A stretch of 64,000 nt of DNA from Paludibacter sp. Its GTDB lineage: Bacteria > Bacteroidota > Bacteroidia > Bacteroidales > Paludibacteraceae. The stretch spans positions 1 to 64,000 of the forward strand of contig JAQTUE010000001.1 of the NCBI GenBank assembly GCA_028710415.1. Direction: 5' to 3'. A model generated the notes under the pieces. The model was not told the origin of the DNA, ran no database searches, and saw only the letters and a program-made list of their open reading frames with translations. How positions within the stretch are numbered: the first letter of the stretch is position 1; each line of letters opens with the position of its first letter. Shown piece after piece: positions 44,767 to 54,143 of the stretch. The position numbers were made by a program, and so were the translations under genes.

Positions 44767-47700
44767 CTACTTTTTAGTCACTTTAAGGGTTGATTTTCCT
44801 ATTCTGGCTACATAGATCCCCTTACTCATGGTGCTTACATCTATAATGTTAATCCCTTGATTCAGGTCCTTACGCAGTATTAATTGCCCCATTGAATTAT
44901 AAATATCAATCCTGTCACTCACTTTCAATACGACTATCAGATTATCGGTAACCGGATTCGGATAGATCGTTAACCCAATATCTTCAGTATTCGGTATCGC
45001 AATATCAGTAAGCGAGCTTTTCAACAGAACATCTGCGTTGGCTGTCGTGTTGGATGCAGACAGGTTTACAACTGATTCTCCTCTTGCCGAGGCAGTCTCA
45101 GTATGTATTCTGTAAGTATCTAATGCTATGTTTTCAAATGTATAATTACCAACCATATCCGTAAGCGTCCAGGCTACCGGGATATTAAGCTTGTTGAGTA
45201 GAATAACCGGTGTGTTCATAGCCGAATTGTTGACTGGCACATTGCCCATTTTCAACGTTGCATTGTCAACCATCAGGCTGTCTTTCAAAGTATACGTTTC
45301 GAAGAATATATTCCCTGTTATCTTCCCTGTGCCGGTTGGATATTCATAAGGCTTCAGGTTCACGGTCATATCAGTAACGCTGCTGTTCACTGTCAGGTAA
45401 TCTGCATTTTTAAACAGGTAATTGCTGATGTAGAAAGTAGGAAGATAGTTCTTGTACAGGTTGATCGAAGGGATTACATACACCGTATACTCGCCAATTG
45501 GTAAGTTTGTAAATGTAAAGGTTCCATTGGTAATTGTATACGAAGCTGTTGCTTTGAAATCGCCTTTCCTGTAGAGGATAGCAAGTCCTGAAGTCATGAG
45601 AGTACTTCCGGCATATACTGATCCTGACAGGGTATAAATATTATCCGGAGACACTAACTCGTAACAGATAGCTCTTCCTGCTATAGGGCAAAGAATGCTG
45701 GAGGTAGAATCATTTTTTATCAGATTCCCTCCAAACCTTACTTTATCCCCGGCTTTCAATCCTATCTGTTTTGTGTTGGTGGTGGTTGCTATATTATCAA
45801 ATGCATATAACTGAGGAATTGTGTTTTGAGTAGTAGTATCCTGAATAAACAGCTTTCCGGTACATCCATCAATTCCCGGAACAACAATACCTGTCTTGTC
45901 CATGACGCAAACTGGTGGAGGTGTTGCAATCACTTCGTAGCAGGTAGCAACACCAATTGTATAACACAGACTGACCTTGCTTGAATCATTCAGTGTCAGA
46001 TACCCTCCAAACTTAACTTTATCTCCAACTTTCAGGCCTGTCTGTATTGGGGTCGTGCTGTTGGGAACAATCAAGTCCTTAATGGAATATAATCTTCGGA
46101 TCGGACTCATGTAAGGAGTGATTTCTTCAATAAATAACTGTCCGGTACAGCCACTTGTTCCGGCAACAACCATACCTTCTTTATCCTTCACACATGCAGA
46201 AGGAGGAGTTGAAAGTACAACATAACAGTCAATGATATTGTAACATGGTGCTTTTATGCATTCAATTTTTGTACCCTTGAATTTAATGATTGTTCCTGCT
46301 GCCAGTTTTATATTGTTGATAGCATAAATATCACTGGTCAGTGAATCTTTTACAAGGGTAGAATTGTCCTTAAACTCTGTGACAATGCCTATTTTATCCA
46401 TAACACATGCCGGTGGTGTGGAAATTACCTGGTAGCAGGTTGCTACTCCAACTGTATGGCACAAACTGATGGTGGAGTCATTCGGGGTACGGTAACCGCC
46501 AAAAGCCACTATATCGCCCTCTTTTAAAACAGTCGTAAAGGTCCCCGCATTATTGATAGGATCTACTCCTTTTATGATATACAGCTGCGGATATGAATTA
46601 ATTGGGGAGTATTCCTGAATAAACAATTGCCCGGCACATCCGTCATTCCCTGCAACTACGACACCTTTTTTATCCATGACACATGGGGGAGGAGTTGTCA
46701 GTAATTCATAGCAGGTTGCTATCCCATCGATGTGACACCGGCTGATCATGTTCGAATCATTCTTTATGAGATACCCGCCAAATTTTACTTTATCACCCGG
46801 TTTTATTCCTGTAGCTCCGGAACTATTAACGGGTACCACCTCATTAATTGCATAGATTCGGGAATACGTGGTGGCTGAAGAAGTGTCCTGAATGAAAAGC
46901 CGTCCTGTACAACCATCGATACCTGCAATTACGACCCCGGTTTTATCCATTATGCAAGAAGGAACATAAATAACCTGGTAACAATCTACGATATTGTAGC
47001 AGGGTGTTGTAAAGCATTGAATCTTTGTACCCTTGAATTTAAGTTGTGTGCCGATTGCCAGTTTTACATTGTTGATGGCATAAATTTCTCCGGTCAACGA
47101 ATCTTTTACAAGGGTGGAATTGTCTTTAAACTCTGTGACAATGCCCATTTTGTCCATAATACAAGCCGGAGGTGTTGAAATTATTTCATAGCAGGTAGCC
47201 ACTCCAACCGTTCGGCATCCAAGGGTTGAGCTGGAGTCATTCTTTAACGCGTAACCTCCAAATAGTACCTGATCCCCAACTTTTAATACTGTTGTTCCAT
47301 TGCTGTTGGTGTAATCAATGCTTTGAATAACGTATAACTGACGGGCTGAACTAATAGGTGAATATTCCTGAATAAACAATTGTCCGGCGCATTCTTTCTC
47401 GCCGCTTACTACAATTCCTTTTTTATCCTTCACGCAACCAACAGGAGGGATTGGAATTACTTCATAGCAGATTACTACCCCTGTAATCCGGCATGGGCTG
47501 GTTGTATTCGAATCATTCTTTATCTCAGTGCCTCCAAACTTTACGTTGTCACCTGGTTTTAATCCGGATAGTATTTTACCGCTAGGGTCAATAGCCGTTG
47601 TTTTTGGTAAGGCCCATAAACGTGGGATAGCGGAAAGATAAACAGTTGTTTCCTGAATGTACAATTGACCGCTGCAATCTCCTGATCCTGCAACAACCGT

Positions 47701-48093
47701 CCCTTTTCTGTCAAGGACGCATGGATATTGAATAGTCTTTATCAAAGCTCGCTCAAAATAAATCTGAGTGTTCTCAGGCAGGGTACTTAAATTGATGGTA
47801 GTGGAAAATTTGGTCAGTACCGTTGCACAAATGCTTGTAGCTGGTCTTTCTATATTCTTTTTACTGATATAAATCCGGTTTGCTACGGTTGAGTCTTTTG
47901 CCAGGTAGTAATCCGGACACGCATCGCCCGATACATACACATAAGCAACAGTCACGCTATCCGTGGGAGTCGGATTATTCGGATAAACATAAACGTAATC
48001 TTGCACAGGGGGCATTATCTGCGCTGATGCTGTCAAAAAACAAGGTATACTTGCTACAACGAGTAACAATGTATGGAGTAGAAGTTTTTTCAT
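44767..48093 (-). CDS. T9SS-sorted protein with eight Cys-headed repeat modules
   Basis: A 1108-residue exported protein with signal peptide MKKLLLHTLLLVVASIPCFL. Residues about 125-815 consist of eight consecutive modules that each start with C-x-M/K-D-K-x-G (CVMDKKGVVVAG and variants). Six are about 90 residues long: DGCTGxLFIQ, then GLKxGDKVKFGG, NDS, and ATCYEVI at the end. Two are about 70 residues and use TEFKDNSTLVKDSLT, KFKGTKI and APCYNIIDCY. Each module is a compact beta-rich fold, possibly OB-like, with three to four cysteines. A carboxypeptidase-regulatory-like stretch (about 825-1025) follows, then a type A T9SS sorting domain (YPNPVTDN to LKVTKK). No catalytic motif was seen. 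A promoter lies at 48175-48182. Confidence 0.88.
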   Translation of the reverse strand: MKKLLLHTLLLVVASIPCFLTASAQIMPPVQDYVYVYPNNPTPTDSVTVAYVYVSGDACPDYYLAKDSTVANRIYISKKNIERPATSICATVLTKFSTTINLSTLPENTQIYFERALIKTIQYPCVLDRKGTVVAGSGDCSGQLYIQETTVYLSAIPRLWALPKTTAIDPSGKILSGLKPGDNVKFGGTEIKNDSNTTSPCRITGVVICYEVIPIPPVGCVKDKKGIVVSGEKECAGQLFIQEYSPISSARQLYVIQSIDYTNSNGTTVLKVGDQVLFGGYALKNDSSSTLGCRTVGVATCYEIISTPPACIMDKMGIVTEFKDNSTLVKDSLTGEIYAINNVKLAIGTQLKFKGTKIQCFTTPCYNIVDCYQVIYVPSCIMDKTGVVIAGIDGCTGRLFIQDTSSATTYSRIYAINEVVPVNSSGATGIKPGDKVKFGGYLIKNDSNMISRCHIDGIATCYELLTTPPPCVMDKKGVVVAGNDGCAGQLFIQEYSPINSYPQLYIIKGVDPINNAGTFTTVLKEGDIVAFGGYRTPNDSTISLCHTVGVATCYQVISTPPACVMDKIGIVTEFKDNSTLVKDSLTSDIYAINNIKLAAGTIIKFKGTKIECIKAPCYNIIDCYVVLSTPPSACVKDKEGMVVAGTSGCTGQLFIEEITPYMSPIRRLYSIKDLIVPNSTTPIQTGLKVGDKVKFGGYLTLNDSSKVSLCYTIGVATCYEVIATPPPVCVMDKTGIVVPGIDGCTGKLFIQDTTTQNTIPQLYAFDNIATTTNTKQIGLKAGDKVRFGGNLIKNDSTSSILCPIAGRAICYELVSPDNIYTLSGSVYAGSTLMTSGLAILYRKGDFKATASYTITNGTFTFTNLPIGEYTVYVIPSINLYKNYLPTFYISNYLFKNADYLTVNSSVTDMTVNLKPYEYPTGTGKITGNIFFETYTLKDSLMVDNATLKMGNVPVNNSAMNTPVILLNKLNIPVAWTLTDMVGNYTFENIALDTYRIHTETASARGESVVNLSASNTTANADVLLKSSLTDIAIPNTEDIGLTIYPNPVTDNLIVVLKVSDRIDIYNSMGQLILRKDLNQGINIIDVSTMSKGIYVARIGKSTLKVTKK

Positions 48094-48174
48094 ACCGTAT
48101 CTTTATTAAATAAGTAACTGTTTAAAGCGATTGAAATATCTTACTTTGTGCTGTTATTCGCAACAATAACGCGA

Positions 48175-48182
48175 CAAATATA
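48175..48182 (-). promoter_or_regulatory. -7 promoter element (TATATTTG) of the modular T9SS gene
   Basis: The minus strand reads TATATTTG, matching TAnnTTTG, 82 bp upstream of the start at 48093. Confidence 0.55.
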
Positions 48183-48362
48183 CAGAATATTATTATACAT
48201 TATTCTCCTGAATGAAAATTTAATATTAGTTTAGTTGTCAATTATTCAAATAGTTAAAGCTAATACTGTAAGATGTGTTTTTTAAAGATGCAATTTTTAG
48301 AGCCTGTCTGTTCTTGTTTCAATTGATGATTGCCATTCCCACCCTGATTGACAAGGATGATA

Positions 48363-49640
48363 CTATTTCTCTATCGGGATTTTGCTGATTTGTCTGATAT
48401 TGTTGATATCGGAATAATTATACTGGTACAGCCCATCACTGGCTATCATCATCAGGATATTATTTTGTGGTATGACGTCAAATCCGTCCATGCCGGAATA
48501 ATGTGCCAGTTGGTTTGACATAATTTTTTGAGGGTCGGTTACATTGAATACCTTCAACCCGTCATCGCATAAAAACAACCTGCTGTTATCAATTCCCAAT
48601 CCTTTGGGGTTGGTCATGGTGTACGATACAATTTGTTTTGGATTCTTCACATCGCTTACATTGACTATAAACAGCTCGTTGCTGCTCTGTCCGCATAAAT
48701 TGCCAGAATGTACGGTTACATAAGCCATATCATTTTCTACCACCACGGGGTCACAACCATAAACGTGCGATAAGGAAGACTGATATTCAGGTTTTACAGG
48801 GTCTTTCACCGAATAAATAAGCATCCCGGTAGGTGTTCCCATAAACATATTGTCCTTGTAACTGAATATGGTTTCAACGTTTCTGCCGATATAAAAATCA
48901 GCTCCTGCTTTTTTAGGTATAACGTTGTTTAAGTCAAAGATGTTCAGGTAATTGTTAATCACGGAGTATAAATAATTGTTGTAAATGCTGAACCGTGACA
49001 TGGAGCCATTTACTCCAGTGGAATTAGTACTTCCACTGGCTGAATTCAAAGCTATACCTGTTCCATCATACATGATGCCGCCCTTTTCCCAGCCTCCGCC
49101 GGTATAGCGGGTCACTTCTTCAGTCTTTTCCTTTAATTCCCAGCCAATAACGATTCCGTTGCTTTTCCCCGAATAAACGCTTGAATAATCATATCCATAG
49201 TTGTTCATGATCATAGGCATTGCCGTTGGAAAGATTGAATCGAGTCTTCCTTTTAATTCCGGCAAGGCAGGATTTGTAACATCAAACCAGACCAGGTCGA
49301 TGTACGAGTCGGCATATAGCATTCCGTTGCGGATAGCCAGGTCGGCATTCCCCAAAAGCTGTATGAAACCTATGATCTGAGGGTTTGCCGGGTCGGTGTT
49401 ATTGATGATGTGGATTCCTTTCTCTGGTTCGGAGATGTACAGGTAGTTGTTGTAAAAGCACATCTTGCCAATGCTCGTAATCTTTTGAGGTTCCGTAGTC
49501 ACTTTTACAGAATTCCTGAACGTGGATGTTGCCATAAAGATCGGTTCATTGATCTTGTAGGTGACTGTTTCAGTTACCTGGTTTTCGCAACCGGTCAATG
49601 CCAACAGGGTCATACTGAATAAAAACAATATTTTTTTCAT
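48363..49640 (-). CDS. LVIVD-repeat lipoprotein
   Basis: 425 residues. The signal peptide ends LLALTGCENQ, with a lipobox Cys at about 19. The body carries repeats of the LVIVD type: HIINNTDPANPQIIGFIQL, LVWFDVTNPALPELKGRLDS, LFIVNVSDVKNPKQIVSY and LKVFNVTDPQKIMSNQLAHY. In each a beta strand is followed by Asp/Asn-Pro-x-x-Pro. Such repeats build a propeller in Bacteroidota surface lipoproteins of unknown role. It follows the serpin gene by 21 bp and is probably in its operon. Confidence 0.85.
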   Translation of the reverse strand: MKKILFLFSMTLLALTGCENQVTETVTYKINEPIFMATSTFRNSVKVTTEPQKITSIGKMCFYNNYLYISEPEKGIHIINNTDPANPQIIGFIQLLGNADLAIRNGMLYADSYIDLVWFDVTNPALPELKGRLDSIFPTAMPMIMNNYGYDYSSVYSGKSNGIVIGWELKEKTEEVTRYTGGGWEKGGIMYDGTGIALNSASGSTNSTGVNGSMSRFSIYNNYLYSVINNYLNIFDLNNVIPKKAGADFYIGRNVETIFSYKDNMFMGTPTGMLIYSVKDPVKPEYQSSLSHVYGCDPVVVENDMAYVTVHSGNLCGQSSNELFIVNVSDVKNPKQIVSYTMTNPKGLGIDNSRLFLCDDGLKVFNVTDPQKIMSNQLAHYSGMDGFDVIPQNNILMMIASDGLYQYNYSDINNIRQISKIPIEK

Positions 49641-49661
49641 AGCTGTATGTTGTTAAACGGT

Positions 49662-50894
49662 TTAGTACTTATCCACATTTCCCACTTTACCGATAAAAAG
49701 TATCACACCGGTGCTCTTTTCCCGGATCACAAACAGGAATGGTTTGTCTACTTTGAAAACTATAATTTCAGGCATGGCGGTAGCTATTATTCCAATCGAA
49801 GTAACTGCTGCAGCCTCTGTCCCTTCTTCGTCCACTGTAACATAGGTTTTGTGGATCACTTCCGAGATTTGTACCGGAATAGACGTCATGTTGGTAAAAT
49901 CGGCCAGGTCACTGAAAGCCAGTCTCATTCCCATATTTTGAAGTTCGTCATTCAGTTTGAATTTATTGGTAACCTTGAACCGTGGTAGGTACACCATTAC
50001 TTCCCGTTCGTACAAACTGCTTAAGGTGGCTTTCCAGGTATCTGTTGTCAGTAAATTCAACACATCTGTCGTGGTCTTATTGGCAGCAGGCAAAATTACG
50101 GTCATGCTGAATGCCTTGTTCCCGTAGGGAAGGTCCAGGTATTGAGCTGTTTCTGTCTGAGCATATCCAAAAGTGTCTTTCTGGTACATCATATTCACAT
50201 CCCCTTTAATTCCGGATTCGTTTGTGAATTTAAGTACTGACGTATTTTTCTTATCGAACTGCTTTCGCCAGATTCCTTTGAAATAGACTGCATTCATCAG
50301 GTACATGACTGCATCCGACGGGATCTGGTCGATGATGGTGGGGATAAATGAATTCGTTTTCTTTGCACACCAGTTATTGATGGTGTCCACCGCCCACGCT
50401 TTCGTGAAGTCAAGTTCTTTGATGTAGGCATTGAAGTAGTCAGAATTCACTTTCAGAAAGTCAGGCTTTACTTCGAATCCTGTCTTATACCACAGTGAGT
50501 TGGCAATGCTTAGTTTGGTGGTAGGGTCAATGCCAGGCAAAGTCGATTGCATGATTTTATAATAATCATTTATGTCGGCTGCGGACATTCCGTTCATTTT
50601 AAGGGCAGTTTCCATTTCGCTCTTTGTCGTACCGTTGGCACCATTCCAGGTCATGCCCAGGGCAATGCTGACACTTAACGGGGATACAAAGACATTCGTT
50701 TCACCGGATGTTGCGATTGTTTTCTTCAGTAAATCAATGGCAAATTCATTATCCTGTGTTACCCTTTTTTCAAGTCCTGCACGCAATGCAATTGGTTTGG
50801 CATCTACCGGTACAGGTATTGGCTTTGGTTCGTTTTGCACGGTGCAACTTGTTGTAACCAAAACAATGATGAGTAAATTTATAATTCCTTTCAT
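49662..50894 (-). CDS. Serpin family protease inhibitor, lipoprotein
   Basis: 410 residues. The signal peptide ends LVTTSCTVQ, with a lipobox Cys near 17, so the inhibitor is likely surface-anchored or periplasmic. The serpin core follows, with NVFVSPLSVSIALGMTWNGA, LSIANSLWYKTG and AVYFKGIWRKQF. The hinge is DEEGTEAAAVTS (from 355), the sequence needed for inhibitory insertion into sheet A. The reactive loop spans about 355-376. By alignment to alpha-1-antitrypsin the P1 residue is near Thr371 or a neighbouring Ala, which would favour elastase-like or subtilisin-like targets; this is an inference. It is likely in an operon with the genes at 48363 and 50948. Confidence 0.92.
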   Translation of the reverse strand: MKGIINLLIIVLVTTSCTVQNEPKPIPVPVDAKPIALRAGLEKRVTQDNEFAIDLLKKTIATSGETNVFVSPLSVSIALGMTWNGANGTTKSEMETALKMNGMSAADINDYYKIMQSTLPGIDPTTKLSIANSLWYKTGFEVKPDFLKVNSDYFNAYIKELDFTKAWAVDTINNWCAKKTNSFIPTIIDQIPSDAVMYLMNAVYFKGIWRKQFDKKNTSVLKFTNESGIKGDVNMMYQKDTFGYAQTETAQYLDLPYGNKAFSMTVILPAANKTTTDVLNLLTTDTWKATLSSLYEREVMVYLPRFKVTNKFKLNDELQNMGMRLAFSDLADFTNMTSIPVQISEVIHKTYVTVDEEGTEAAAVTSIGIIATAMPEIIVFKVDKPFLFVIREKSTGVILFIGKVGNVDKY

Positions 50895-50947
50895 AATACT
50901 CCAAATTAATGTTTAGGATAGGATTGTTTGGTAAACTTGTTATATTC

Positions 50948-51406
50948 TTATTTGCATTCGTTCTTGTGTAATATTTCCCGGAGTTTCAAAATCTGATTCT
51001 TTATGGAAGCAGGTTCATTCTGGTATTCAAAGGTCACTTTATGTTTCGTCCCGTTGGTCAGTTCTACTTCCAGCCATTCAGCACCTCCATCGGCACAGTC
51101 CGGGCAACCGATTGTTTCAGGTAAATTAAAGAAGGAGTTAGTATCCAGGCTGTAGATTGAATCCACTGCTGATCCCTTGATGCTGTCGGTACTTGTCAGT
51201 GTCTGTAAGGTCGGATAAACGCTGTAACACTTAAATGTTGCTTTATTTGTTTTTAAAGTTACTTCATGTTTGCAAAAACCGATACATTCTCCAAATGATG
51301 TGCCGTAATTTAATTGTTTGATGTTTTTATATACAGCATCATTGCTGCATGATGACAGGAATAATATCATAACCGGCAAAAAGTATTGTTGAACGAACGT
51401 TTTCAT
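50948..51406 (-). CDS. Cysteine-containing lipoprotein of unknown function (152 aa)
   Basis: The signal peptide has a lipobox (ILFLSSCSND, Cys at about 20). The mature domain has a GTSFGECIGFCKHEVTL stretch. The E-C-x-x-x-C arrangement, the later CPDCADGGAEWLEVEL and the terminal NECK suggest a disulfide-stabilised small beta domain. No enzyme motif and no family I can name. Its stop is 53 bp before the serpin start, so it could be the first gene of the unit 51406-48363. Confidence 0.75.
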   Translation of the reverse strand: MKTFVQQYFLPVMILFLSSCSNDAVYKNIKQLNYGTSFGECIGFCKHEVTLKTNKATFKCYSVYPTLQTLTSTDSIKGSAVDSIYSLDTNSFFNLPETIGCPDCADGGAEWLEVELTNGTKHKVTFEYQNEPASIKNQILKLREILHKNECK

Positions 51407-51705
51407 AAATCAGTTTAAAATTGAAACTTAATATTGTTTTCAGACCTGTCATATCTATTTGTTCCAAAAAATTACAAACACAGATATGGATCGCCTGTAT
51501 TATGTAGATGCAATCGGGCTTCATTTCGTTGCACAATAACATGCTTAAATGTTGTTAAATAATGAAATGTTTCTAACTCTCTTTGAAGTTCAGTAGGTTA
51601 GTGATGCTGGTTCGTGCAACCTGAGGATTGATAAGCGGGGACTAATCAGTTGAAAATATGCTTAAAACTAATTAGTTGAATATCTTCGTTTATCAGTCGT
51701 TGAAA

Positions 51706-51900
51706 TTAATGCAATAGAGATTCATTTTTTGTAACGTATCTGACCGGTTTATCGGATAGATACCTGGATTTATGCATCATTTTTTTTGCGTTTGAATAGA
51801 GTGCGAATGGATTTCTTGATTCTTTCCATGCCTGGAATAAACCAAATGAAACTATGATTGCTAAAATAATTAGTGAGTGATTTGTGACTTTTTTCTTCAT
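51706..51900 (-). CDS. Small single-span membrane protein (64 aa)
   Basis: A 64-residue frame from ATG 51900. One hydrophobic segment (about 9-24, HSLIILAIIVSFGLFQAW) is followed by a basic tail (KKMMHKSRYLSDKPVRYVTK). No family recognised. The preceding positive residues would place the tail outside the cytoplasm. It could be a small membrane protein or noise. It sits between two genes on the same strand, and the spacing allows co-transcription with the sigma/anti-sigma pair upstream. Confidence 0.4.
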   Translation of the reverse strand: MKKKVTNHSLIILAIIVSFGLFQAWKESRNPFALYSNAKKMMHKSRYLSDKPVRYVTKNESLLH

Positions 51901-51979
51901 AAAGTAGTGTTAATTAAAGTAGCTGTTCAAGGGTGTGTTTAATTATTTAGAAGATGTTGAACGAACATTTTCATAACCC

Positions 51980-53245
51980 TTATTTAAATTGAATTCGTAA
52001 CCCTGCTGTCAACCCAATGATAACAGGTTGATCGGTTCGGGCGCTTATCGGTTGATTGTTGTCAAAATAGTATGCTATCTTCGGTTCAAAAAAGATACCC
52101 AAATTACGCCGGATCTTATACGTCGTCCCTACTGCCCCGTTCACTGAAAACTGTACCCCATCGATATTGGTTGCAGCAGTGGTAGTAATGGTTTGGTTCA
52201 ATCCATACTGGTTTTGTACATAAACCGACCTGATCCCTTTTTCAACCATTCCTCCCCCTGAGAGGTAAATTTCCCATTTCGGGTTGTTCCAAAGGGTTGC
52301 AATCACGTTCAATGGAACACCCAGGTAGTGTAAATGCAACCGGGCATCATTTCGTTGTACTCCATTGTTCTCGAAAGTTGTCAATAGATAGGTATACACC
52401 AATCCGCTTTCCAGGCCCAGCGTTTTAGTAAGATTCTTTCTTAGTACCAGTCCAAATGAAACAGGGGGTACATACGAGATGTTCTGGAAATCATTCGGGG
52501 TCATGATGCTGGTGTAGTTTGTGGCCGCACTCACAATGTTTTTATCCCCCAAAGATACTGCATAGTAACCATTTCCGACTCCTGTTGCACTTGCAAGATT
52601 GCTGTTTGAACCTACCGAAGCTGCCAGCAACCAGCCGTTTTTATTTTTGGTGCTGGCAATAGGTTCTTTTACCGTCTCTTCAACCAGGCTTTCTGGTATG
52701 TACCGGTTGCTTTTTGAGACAGAATCTTTCTTTGTTGTTGAATTTTGGGTAATGCTGTTTTTATCGTTTAGGTTCGTGGTTGAGGCTTTTACGCTTATTT
52801 TGCTGCTGTCGATAACTTCATGATAGGAAACCTGTGCAGGTGGATAATCCAATGGTACCGATACATGGACCTGTGTTGATTCCTGTGTTTTCAATTGAAC
52901 AGGTTTAATCTTTGATCCTGTTGTTTGAACTGATGCTATGGGTTGGTTGCTTGCAATAGATTTCGTTTGTACCGAAACTTGAATAGATTTAGTGTGGATT
53001 GTTTTTGCAATCGGCTCATTTGATTCTGTCAGTGGGCGAAGTACAAACAGCAGTGCCAATGCAGCAACGGCTGCACCACCCGAAAGCCAGAACCAGAAAG
53101 GTATGACCCTTCTTTTTCCTGATTTCAAACGGGCATTGATCTGATCCCAACTCTTGGCATCAACCGGCACCTCATGGTTTTCAAGCTTCTGCCTGAAAAT
53201 ATCGCTGAAGGCGTCCCGTTCGTTATTATTTATAGTGTTCTGCAT
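51980..53245 (-). CDS. Membrane protein: cytoplasmic anti-sigma-like N-terminus plus outer-membrane-barrel-like C-terminus
   Basis: 421 residues. Residues 1-46 are cytoplasmic and resemble the short helical region used by Bacteroidota anti-sigma-like proteins (AFSDIFRQKLENHEVPV, then SWDQINARLKSGKRR). One membrane segment follows (47-69, IPFWFWLSGGAAVAALALLF). A long Ser/Thr/Gln-rich periplasmic linker (about 75-200) has no fold signs. Residues 210-421 have the alternating strands of an outer-membrane barrel (AASVGSNSNLASATGVGNG, and YYFDNNQP with GLTAGLRIQFK at the end). It overlaps the sigma factor gene upstream by 20 bp, which supports a regulatory link. No FecR or zinc anti-sigma motif was recognised. 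Confidence 0.75.
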   Translation of the reverse strand: MQNTINNNERDAFSDIFRQKLENHEVPVDAKSWDQINARLKSGKRRVIPFWFWLSGGAAVAALALLFVLRPLTESNEPIAKTIHTKSIQVSVQTKSIASNQPIASVQTTGSKIKPVQLKTQESTQVHVSVPLDYPPAQVSYHEVIDSSKISVKASTTNLNDKNSITQNSTTKKDSVSKSNRYIPESLVEETVKEPIASTKNKNGWLLAASVGSNSNLASATGVGNGYYAVSLGDKNIVSAATNYTSIMTPNDFQNISYVPPVSFGLVLRKNLTKTLGLESGLVYTYLLTTFENNGVQRNDARLHLHYLGVPLNVIATLWNNPKWEIYLSGGGMVEKGIRSVYVQNQYGLNQTITTTAATNIDGVQFSVNGAVGTTYKIRRNLGIFFEPKIAYYFDNNQPISARTDQPVIIGLTAGLRIQFK

Positions 53246-53804
53246 GTTCTTGTCCGATAAATGATTGTACGTTTTTCTGAAGGATCTTCCGTGCCCGCAT
53301 AAACTGCGATCGTGAGGTGCTTTCGCTTATTCCAAGCATGTCGCCAATTTCGGTGTGTGAATAACCTTCAATGGCATATAAGTTGAATACGGTACGATAT
53401 CCATCCGGTAATCTTGCAATACACCCCAGCAAATCATCAGCCGATATTTTATCCAGTACCGTGGTATCATTGTCAATGATGGAATTGCTGTAATCGTCAA
53501 TACTCATGCTCTGTTTCAACGCATCATGTTCTCTGAGGTATTCCAGTGCCGTAGTGACAAATATCCGCCTTACCCAGCCTGCAAATGATCCAATCCCCGA
53601 ATACGTATCAATTTTAGTATACAGTTTTATGAATCCCTCCTGAAGGATATCCTTTGCCGTCTCCCTGTCATTCACATACCGCACGCAGACACTTAACATC
53701 GCAGAGGCATATTGCTCAAAGATCTCTTTCTGAGCACGGGCTTTCCCGTCTTTGCATCCGGCAATTAACTGTTCTTCGTCTGATAGTCCCTTCTTTAACT
53801 TCAT
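53226..53804 (-). CDS. ECF RNA polymerase sigma factor (sigma-70 family)
   Basis: 192 residues with sigma-2 (about 25-95, FIKLYTKIDTYSGIGSFAGW and a preceding DRETAKDILQEGF) and sigma-4 (about 125-180, LPDGYRTVFNLYAIEGYSHT, then EIGDMLGISESTSRSQFMRA). It would direct RNA polymerase to promoters for envelope functions, in keeping with the neighbours. The ATG at 53804 gives the usual N-terminus. The last 20 bp overlap the next gene, the probable partner regulator. Promoter element at 53853-53860. Confidence 0.92.
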   Translation of the reverse strand: MKLKKGLSDEEQLIAGCKDGKARAQKEIFEQYASAMLSVCVRYVNDRETAKDILQEGFIKLYTKIDTYSGIGSFAGWVRRIFVTTALEYLREHDALKQSMSIDDYSNSIIDNDTTVLDKISADDLLGCIARLPDGYRTVFNLYAIEGYSHTEIGDMLGISESTSRSQFMRARKILQKNVQSFIGQEHAEHYK

Positions 53805-53852
53805 ACTTTATAGAGTAGATGATAAAATGGTGTGAAACGTTGCATTGAATAC

Positions 53853-53860
53853 CAAAAATA
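53853..53860 (-). promoter_or_regulatory. -7 promoter element (TATTTTTG) of the sigma factor gene
   Basis: The minus strand reads TATTTTTG, matching TAnnTTTG, about 50 bp upstream of the start at 53804. Confidence 0.5.
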
Positions 53861-54083
53861 AATTGATTGATTGTAAAAACACAAAATTAACTCATTTTTA
53901 TGAAGATGTTATCAAAATTGTTATTTATTATTTTCTACCAAACAAATTACAATTTTTGTTTAATAATTTACTGGATTAAGTAAATTTAAATCCTCAAATA
54001 TTTCAATAAATAATCAATCAATCAAATGCCCAGTTGCGGTCTCCAAAGTCCCAAATGTCCCCCTCTTTAAATCGTTTAAAATA

Positions 54084-54120
54084 AAAACACCCATCTTTTA
54101 TAATAAAAAATGGGAGTTTT
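54084..54120 (-). terminator. Terminator-like hairpin after the S9 peptidase
   Basis: AAAACACCCAT (54084-54094) pairs with ATGGGAGTTTT (54110-54120), with one G-T wobble, around an AT-only loop. On the minus strand the stem runs into a T-rich stretch. It lies 24 bp after the stop of the peptidase gene. Confidence 0.6.
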
Positions 54121-54143
54121 AAGTATGTACTAATTTGATTGGT

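Larger units (their letters stand above)
53805..54143. other. AT-rich intergenic region between the S9 peptidase and the sigma factor
   Basis: About 340 bp. It holds a TAnnTTTG element at 53853-53860 for the sigma gene and the 54084-54120 hairpin after the S9 peptidase. Repeated AATCAATCAATCAAAT words sit near 54010-54026. No open frame. Confidence 0.5.

Noticed and set aside
51339..51542. 67-residue minus-strand frame upstream of the Cys-containing lipoprotein
   Set aside because: It overlaps the first codons of the lipoprotein in another frame, and only the lipoprotein has a signal peptide and lipobox.
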